Shown one piece after another: positions 59,886 through 64,000 of a stretch of 64,000 nucleotides of DNA. The number at the start of each line of letters is the position of its first letter. Position 1 is the stretch's first letter. The notes under the pieces are model-generated. The model was given only the letters and a program-made list of their open reading frames with translations, had not been told where the DNA came from and made no database searches. The position numbers and the translations under genes were made by a program. Source of the DNA: Mycolicibacterium boenickei (lineage in GTDB: Bacteria > Actinomycetota > Actinomycetes > Mycobacteriales > Mycobacteriaceae); the NCBI RefSeq assembly GCF_010731295.1, contig NZ_AP022579.1, positions 3,162,001 to 3,226,000 of the forward strand, in the 5' to 3' direction.

Positions 59886-61088
59886 GTGAGTGTGAGCACC
59901 ACCAGTGACGTGTACTTCGACCCCTATGACGTCGAGATCAACGCCAACCCGTATCCGACGTTCGCTCGGCTCCGTGAGGAATCGCCGCTGTACTACAACG
60001 AGCAACACGACTTCTACGCGTTGAGCCGTTTCGCCGATGTCAACAAGGGCCTCGTCGACCACGAGACCTTCAGCTCGGCGCGCGGCGCGATCATCGAACT
60101 GATCAAGGCCAACATCGACATCCCCTCGGGCGCCCTGATTTTCGAGGATCCGCCGATCCACACCGTGCACCGCAAGCTGCTGGCCCGGATGTTCACCCCG
60201 CGCAAGATCAATGCACTGGAGCCCAAGATCCGGGAATTCTGTGCGCAGTCGCTGGATCCGCTCGTGGGTGCCGGAAAGCTCGACTTCATCAAGGATTTCG
60301 GCGCGATCATGCCGATGCGGGTGATCAGTGCGCTGCTGGGCATCCCCGAGGACGACCAGGAGATGATCCGCGACCACGGCAACGACCAGTTGCGCACCGA
60401 GGCAGGCAAGCCGATGAAGGCGGCCGAGCAGGGCCTGGTCGACGGCTCGATCTTCGAGACCTACATCGACTGGCGCAAGGACAACCCGTCCGACGACATC
60501 ATGACCGACCTGCTCAACGTCGAGTTCACCGACGAGCACGGCGTCACCCGCAAGCTCACCCGCGAGGAACTCCTCATCTACATCAACGTGGTGGCAGGTG
60601 CGGGTAACGAAACCACCACGCGCCTGATCGGTTGGGCGGCAAAGGTGCTCGCCGAGCATCCCGATCAGCGGCGTCAGCTCGTCGAGAACCCCGCGCTCAT
60701 CCCGCAGGCCATCGAGGAGTTGCTGCGGTTCGAGCCGCCGGCCCCGCACGTGGCCCGGTATGTCACGCGCGACGTCGAGTACTACGGCCAGACGGTCCCC
60801 GAGGGCAGTGTGATGATGATGCTGATCGGCGCGGCCGTCCGCGACAGCCGGCAGTTCCCGCCCGACGGTGGGGTTTTCGACATTCACCGGGAGCAGCGCC
60901 AGCATCTCGCATTCAGTGTCGGCACCCACTACTGCCTGGGTTCGGCGCTCGCGCGACTGGAGGGCCGGATCGCGCTGGAGGAGATGCTCAAGCGCTTCCC
61001 GGAGTGGGACGTCGACCTCGACAACGCCGTGCTGTCGCCGACTTCGACTGTCCGCGGCTGGGATTCGATGCCGGCCGTCGTTGGGTGA
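59886..61088 (+). CDS. Cytochrome P450
   Basis: A 400-residue soluble bacterial P450. The heme thiolate is Cys350 in FSVGTHYCLGSALARLE. The ExxR motif is in IEELLRFEPP, and the I-helix oxygen-activation motif is VVAGAGNETTTR. The substrate cannot be read; the following SDR and FadD genes suggest sterol, fatty-acid or terpenoid metabolism. GTG start. No ferredoxin gene is adjacent. Confidence 0.93.
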   Translation: MSVSTTSDVYFDPYDVEINANPYPTFARLREESPLYYNEQHDFYALSRFADVNKGLVDHETFSSARGAIIELIKANIDIPSGALIFEDPPIHTVHRKLLARMFTPRKINALEPKIREFCAQSLDPLVGAGKLDFIKDFGAIMPMRVISALLGIPEDDQEMIRDHGNDQLRTEAGKPMKAAEQGLVDGSIFETYIDWRKDNPSDDIMTDLLNVEFTDEHGVTRKLTREELLIYINVVAGAGNETTTRLIGWAAKVLAEHPDQRRQLVENPALIPQAIEELLRFEPPAPHVARYVTRDVEYYGQTVPEGSVMMMLIGAAVRDSRQFPPDGGVFDIHREQRQHLAFSVGTHYCLGSALARLEGRIALEEMLKRFPEWDVDLDNAVLSPTSTVRGWDSMPAVVG

Positions 61089-61177
61089 CGGCTGCGCAGG
61101 CCGACTTCGTCGGTCGGTGAATTCCGTCAAACCGACCACCTGACGGGAATCTCCGATCCGGACACCCGCCGAGCCAC

Positions 61178-61183
61178 TACGGT
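61178..61183 (+). promoter_or_regulatory. -10 box of a leaderless SDR promoter
   Basis: TACGGT is followed after 7 nt by the ATG at 61191. Confidence 0.5.
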
Positions 61184-61190
61184 GTCCGGC

Positions 61191-61928
61191 ATGACAGGTG
61201 TGGTGGTGACAGGTGCAGCGTCGGGGATCGGCCGGGCCAGCGCGGAGGCGCTGATCGCAGATGGTCGGCGGGTTGCGTTGTGGGACATGGCTCCCGAGGT
61301 TCGCGATGTGGCCGGTGCACTCGGTATGCCCGCAACGGTGATCGACGTGTGCGACACGGGCGCGCTGGCGACGGCGGTGGAGGAGGCAGCGCAGGCACTC
61401 GACGGCATCGACGGCTTGGTGCATGCCGCGGGCCGCGTGCTGCCCGAACCGGTGGGCGCCTACACCGAGGAGTCCTGGGACGCGGTCCTCGATGTGAACC
61501 TGCGGGCGCAGGCGCTGTTGATGCAGCTGCTGCTGCCGCACCTGGAGAAGGCCGCGGCCGATGGTGGATCGCCGGCGGTGGTCGGAATCTCGAGCATCGA
61601 GGGCCTGGCGGCCAACCCGTTCATTCCGGCCTACTGCGCGTCGAAGGCCGGCCTGCTCGGGATGACCCGGTCGATGGCTGCCCAACTGGGCCCGTTGGGA
61701 ATTCGGGTCAACGCGGTGTGCCCGGGCTTCATCCACACCCCGATGCTGCAGATCGCGTTGGACGTCGAGGAGATCCGCGCGAGCTTCGAACAGGCCGCGC
61801 CGATGGGCCGGCTCGGTCAGCCCGGTGAGGTTGCGGCCGCCGTGGCGTTCCTGATGTCACCGAAGGCGTCGTTCATCACCGGTACGCAGCTCGTGGTGGA
61901 CGGGGGAGTGACCAGCCGTCACCCGTGA
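61191..61928 (+). CDS. Short-chain dehydrogenase/reductase
   Basis: 245 residues. The Rossmann motif [16 protein letters not shown], an NNAG equivalent HAAGRV, catalytic Ser in VGISSIEG and YCASK (Tyr-x-x-x-Lys) are present. PGFIHTPML after the active site is typical of the classical SDR type. The ATG at 61191 was preferred over a GTG three codons upstream because of the leaderless -10 box. The substrate is unknown. It is convergent with the small protein gene below, with the stop codons 1 bp apart. Confidence 0.92.
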   Translation: MTGVVVTGAASGIGRASAEALIADGRRVALWDMAPEVRDVAGALGMPATVIDVCDTGALATAVEEAAQALDGIDGLVHAAGRVLPEPVGAYTEESWDAVLDVNLRAQALLMQLLLPHLEKAAADGGSPAVVGISSIEGLAANPFIPAYCASKAGLLGMTRSMAAQLGPLGIRVNAVCPGFIHTPMLQIALDVEEIRASFEQAAPMGRLGQPGEVAAAVAFLMSPKASFITGTQLVVDGGVTSRHP

Positions 61929-61929
61929 G

Positions 61930-62232
61930 CTAGTCGCTGGCGGGAAGCGGCTTGGCTTCCTTGAGGCTGAGTGCGGTGGTCCCGACGGACAGTGTGCCCG
62001 CCCCGGCCTTGGTGACGAGCACTTCGGCGCCACCCTCGTCGACGTAGCGCTTGCCCATCAGGTTGCCGTCCGAGAACGCCGCGTCGATCGTTGCGGTCGA
62101 ATCCTTCTCCTGGTCGAGCGGGACCATGGCCACACCACCGGCGCGGAGGTCGTCGAGGCTGTCGGCGCTGCGCACCACGATGACCTGGGTGTCGCACACC
62201 TGGCTCTGGAGGCGGGTGCCGTTCTTGATCAT
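61930..62232 (-). CDS. Conserved small protein of unknown function downstream of FadD
   Basis: 100 residues, soluble, no signal peptide. The N-terminus IKNGTRLQSQVCDTQVIVVRSADSLDDLRAGGVAM has one Cys in a conserved-looking context; the rest is a small beta-rich domain. I do not recognise a function. The ATG overlaps the FadD stop (ATGA), so it is made together with the acyl-CoA synthetase. Confidence 0.78.
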   Translation of the reverse strand: MIKNGTRLQSQVCDTQVIVVRSADSLDDLRAGGVAMVPLDQEKDSTATIDAAFSDGNLMGKRYVDEGGAEVLVTKAGAGTLSVGTTALSLKEAKPLPASD

Positions 62233-63731
62233 GCTGACTCCTTGCTGGCTGCTGCGAGTTCGTCGACGAGTTGGCGGCGCAGGACCTTGCCGGTCGGGTT
62301 GGTGGGCAGTTCATCGCGGAACACCACCCGGTCGGGAGTGCGGGATCCGCGCAGTTGCTTGCGCACATGATCGCGCAACGCGTCCGGGTCGGGGGAGGTG
62401 CCCTCGGCGGGCACCACGACGGCCACGATGATCTGTCCCCACTGCGGGTCCTCGGGGCCGACGACGGCGACGTCGCGGACCTCGGGATGTTCGACGAGCA
62501 CGTCCTCGATCTCGGCCGGGGCGATGTTCTCCCCGCCGCGGATGATGGTGTCGTCGGAACGGCCGCCGATGAACAGGTAGCCGCCCTCGTCGAGCATCGC
62601 GACATCTTTGGTGGGGAACCAACCTTCGGCGTCGAGGACCGACCCGATGTCGGTGTAGCGGCCGGACACCTGCTCACCGCGGACGAACAGTTCACCGGTC
62701 TCACCGGGGCCCAGCACGGTGCCGTCCTCGGCCCGGATCTGGACCTCGATACCCGGCACCACCTGGCCCACCGAGCCGAGCCGGCGGGCCGCAGCGGCGT
62801 CCTGCGCGGCCAGCGCCTCGCGGTGGTCGTCGGGGCCAAGCACCGCGATGGTGGAACTGGTTTCGGTCAACCCGTAGGCGTTGACGAACCCGACGTTGGG
62901 CAGCAACTGAAGTGCCTTGCGAACCAGGGGCAGCGCCACCTTGGAGCCGCCGTAGGCGAGGTTGCGCAGGGTGGGCAGTTCGAGGCCGGCTGCCTCCAGG
63001 GCAGTGACGATACGGTCCAGCATGGTCGGCACGACGGTGGCCGACGTGACGCCTTCGGTGCGGACCAGCTCGACCCATTTGTCGGCGTCGAAGTGTCGCA
63101 GGTACACCATCTTCCGGCCGGCGTAGAGGTTCGACATGGCCGCGCTGACCCCGGCGATGTGATACGGCGGGACGCAGATCAGCGCTGCGTCTTCCTCTGC
63201 CGCCGAGCCGAATTCGACTGTTCCGGTGATGTAGCTGGTGAGGTTGTTGTGGGTGAGCTCCACGGCCTTGGGGCGCGAGGTGGTGCCCGAGGTGAACAGC
63301 ACGACCGCGACCGCGTCCGGGTCGGCGAATTCGGCAGCGGGCTCGGCCACACGAGCCGCCGCCAAGAACTCTTCGGACGTGATGACCTGCTTGCCCGTTC
63401 CGGCGACCACGTCGGCGTACTCGGTGTCGGTGACCACCAGCGGCTCGGGCAGCCGCTCGATCAGTTCGTGCAGGCCGTCACGGCTCAGGCGGTAGTTCAG
63501 CGGGGTGAACGGCACAGCGGCGCGGGCCGAGGCGAACAGCAGCAGCGGCAGCAGTGCGCCGCCGGTGCCGACATAGGCCACATGGGACGCTCCGGAGGCC
63601 GCGATGACACCGGCGCCGCCGTCTGCCAGGGTGCTGAGTTCCTCGGTGGTCAGGCGCAGATCGTCGGACACCACCGCGGTACGGTCTGCTCCGCCCGAGA
63701 CCGCCATCTCCAGCAGTAGCGAGATGCTCAT
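62229..63731 (-). CDS. Acyl-CoA synthetase, FadD type
   Basis: 500 residues. Adenylation motifs are VLFTSGTTSRPKAVELTHNN, YGLTETSSTIAVLG and the C-terminal GRSDDTIIRGGENIAPAEIEDVL with the Lys in NPTGKVLRRQLV. It activates a carboxylic acid to its CoA thioester. It overlaps the upstream SDR stop and the downstream small gene start, forming a three-gene coupled operon. Confidence 0.93.
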   Translation of the reverse strand: MSISLLLEMAVSGGADRTAVVSDDLRLTTEELSTLADGGAGVIAASGASHVAYVGTGGALLPLLLFASARAAVPFTPLNYRLSRDGLHELIERLPEPLVVTDTEYADVVAGTGKQVITSEEFLAAARVAEPAAEFADPDAVAVVLFTSGTTSRPKAVELTHNNLTSYITGTVEFGSAAEEDAALICVPPYHIAGVSAAMSNLYAGRKMVYLRHFDADKWVELVRTEGVTSATVVPTMLDRIVTALEAAGLELPTLRNLAYGGSKVALPLVRKALQLLPNVGFVNAYGLTETSSTIAVLGPDDHREALAAQDAAAARRLGSVGQVVPGIEVQIRAEDGTVLGPGETGELFVRGEQVSGRYTDIGSVLDAEGWFPTKDVAMLDEGGYLFIGGRSDDTIIRGGENIAPAEIEDVLVEHPEVRDVAVVGPEDPQWGQIIVAVVVPAEGTSPDPDALRDHVRKQLRGSRTPDRVVFRDELPTNPTGKVLRRQLVDELAAASKESA

Positions 63732-64000
63732 AGGCCCTGTCCCGGTGCGTCGATGAAGATGTCGATGATCGGATTATCCCCACCGCCGTAGCGGGAGAGA
63801 TCGGTGACACCCGAAGCGGTGAGCACTTCCGAGTCGATGAAGGTCTGACCGTTCACCTCGGCGGCCGGGCGCGACAGGATCTCCACGGCCGCGTCCGCCA
63901 TAATCTCGGGGTTGCGGGACTGCGAGGCCATCTTGTCGCCGTCGGCGAGGTTGGTCACCGCCGCGGTGGCGATGTAGGTCTCGGGCCACAGGCAGCTGAA
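63728..64000 (-). CDS. SDR-family oxidoreductase (HSDL2-like), 3' part only
   Basis: The gene enters from the right edge; 90 codons are visible. FSCLWPETYIATAAV, then SRNPEIMADAAVEIL and IDSEVLTASGVTDLSRYG match the C-terminal part of HSDL2-type dehydrogenases. The catalytic Tyr-Lys pair lies outside the window. The stop overlaps the FadD start. Confidence 0.85.
   Translation of the reverse strand, partial: FSCLWPETYIATAAVTNLADGDKMASQSRNPEIMADAAVEILSRPAAEVNGQTFIDSEVLTASGVTDLSRYGGGDNPIIDIFIDAPGQGL

Noticed and set aside
59868..61736. Long open frame antisense to the P450 gene (over 600 codons)
   Set aside because: It is the mirror of high-GC codon use in the P450 and SDR genes, which have all family motifs. 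The antisense product is His/Arg/Gln-rich and without recognisable domains.

Overview
The window comes from a high-GC actinobacterium that is almost certainly a rapidly growing Mycobacterium (Mycolicibacterium). The gene order from the first gene to about 41.6 kb follows the Mycobacterium tuberculosis block Rv1314c-Rv1343c (cobalamin adenosyltransferase, murA, rrnA, ogt, alkA, adenylate cyclase, nucS, mce, fadA4, thioredoxin-like, glgB-glgE-glgP, dinG, pncB, clpS, mec-cysO-cysM, rhomboid, murI, phosphodiesterase, rph, rdgB, lprD). The rrn operon lies directly behind murA, MurA carries Asp at the catalytic-Cys position, an MspA-family porin is present, and the 16S helix 18 is the short form seen in fast growers.

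Layout. 1-7.4 kb: cobalamin adenosyltransferase (cut by the window edge), murA, and the rrnA operon with three tandem promoters, an antitermination leader, 16S-23S-5S and a strong terminator. 7.4-14.7 kb: alkylation repair (ogt, ada-alkA), a glutaminase-STAS gene with a 3' frameshift, a membrane adenylate cyclase, a frameshifted TnpB element with a terminal palindrome, and the mismatch-repair endonuclease nucS. 14.7-18.1 kb: methylmalonyl-CoA epimerase, thiolase, a small membrane protein and a CnoX-like thioredoxin/TPR protein. 18.1-28.3 kb: the GlgE-pathway alpha-glucan cluster (glgB, glgE, glgP) with a Vgb-like propeller protein, an MspA-type porin and a zinc-metallopeptidase lipoprotein. 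28.4-41.6 kb: dinG-pncB, and the collinear run clpS to rdgB that includes the CysO-CysM-Mec cysteine pathway; then a Bcr/CflA exporter with a divergent MarR regulator sharing an AT-rich palindrome, and DUF3817-lprD.

From 41.7 kb the content is accessory: a DUF6882 protein, a LAGLIDADG-type protein beside tRNA-Leu(UAG), and a K+ channel. Six same-strand genes (49.3 to 44.2 kb) encode a Cys-Gly-tailed membrane peptide, a GRDP-like protein, an MHS-family symporter, a response regulator, a histidine kinase and an orphan TAXI-type binding lipoprotein. Then come a TetR regulator, a lipoprotein, a SpoIIAA-like protein, an orphan fatty-acyl-AMP ligase, a DUF4333 protein, a second zinc-metallopeptidase lipoprotein, a nucleoside kinase-like protein, ahpC-ahpD, an MHS transporter coupled to a LacI regulator with an N-terminal 24-bp tandem repeat, a cytochrome P450, an SDR, and the start of a FadD/SDR operon cut by the right edge.

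Twelve genes show a TANNNT-like (one CANNNT) -10 box 6-8 nt before the start codon, which points to leaderless transcripts. Many neighbouring genes overlap by ATGA/GTGA/TTGA, which points to translational coupling. The most unusual items are the six-gene sensor/transport block with the Cys-Gly peptide, the decayed TnpB element next to nucS, the extra Ala after the GlyGly of CysO, and the repeat-expanded LacI regulator.
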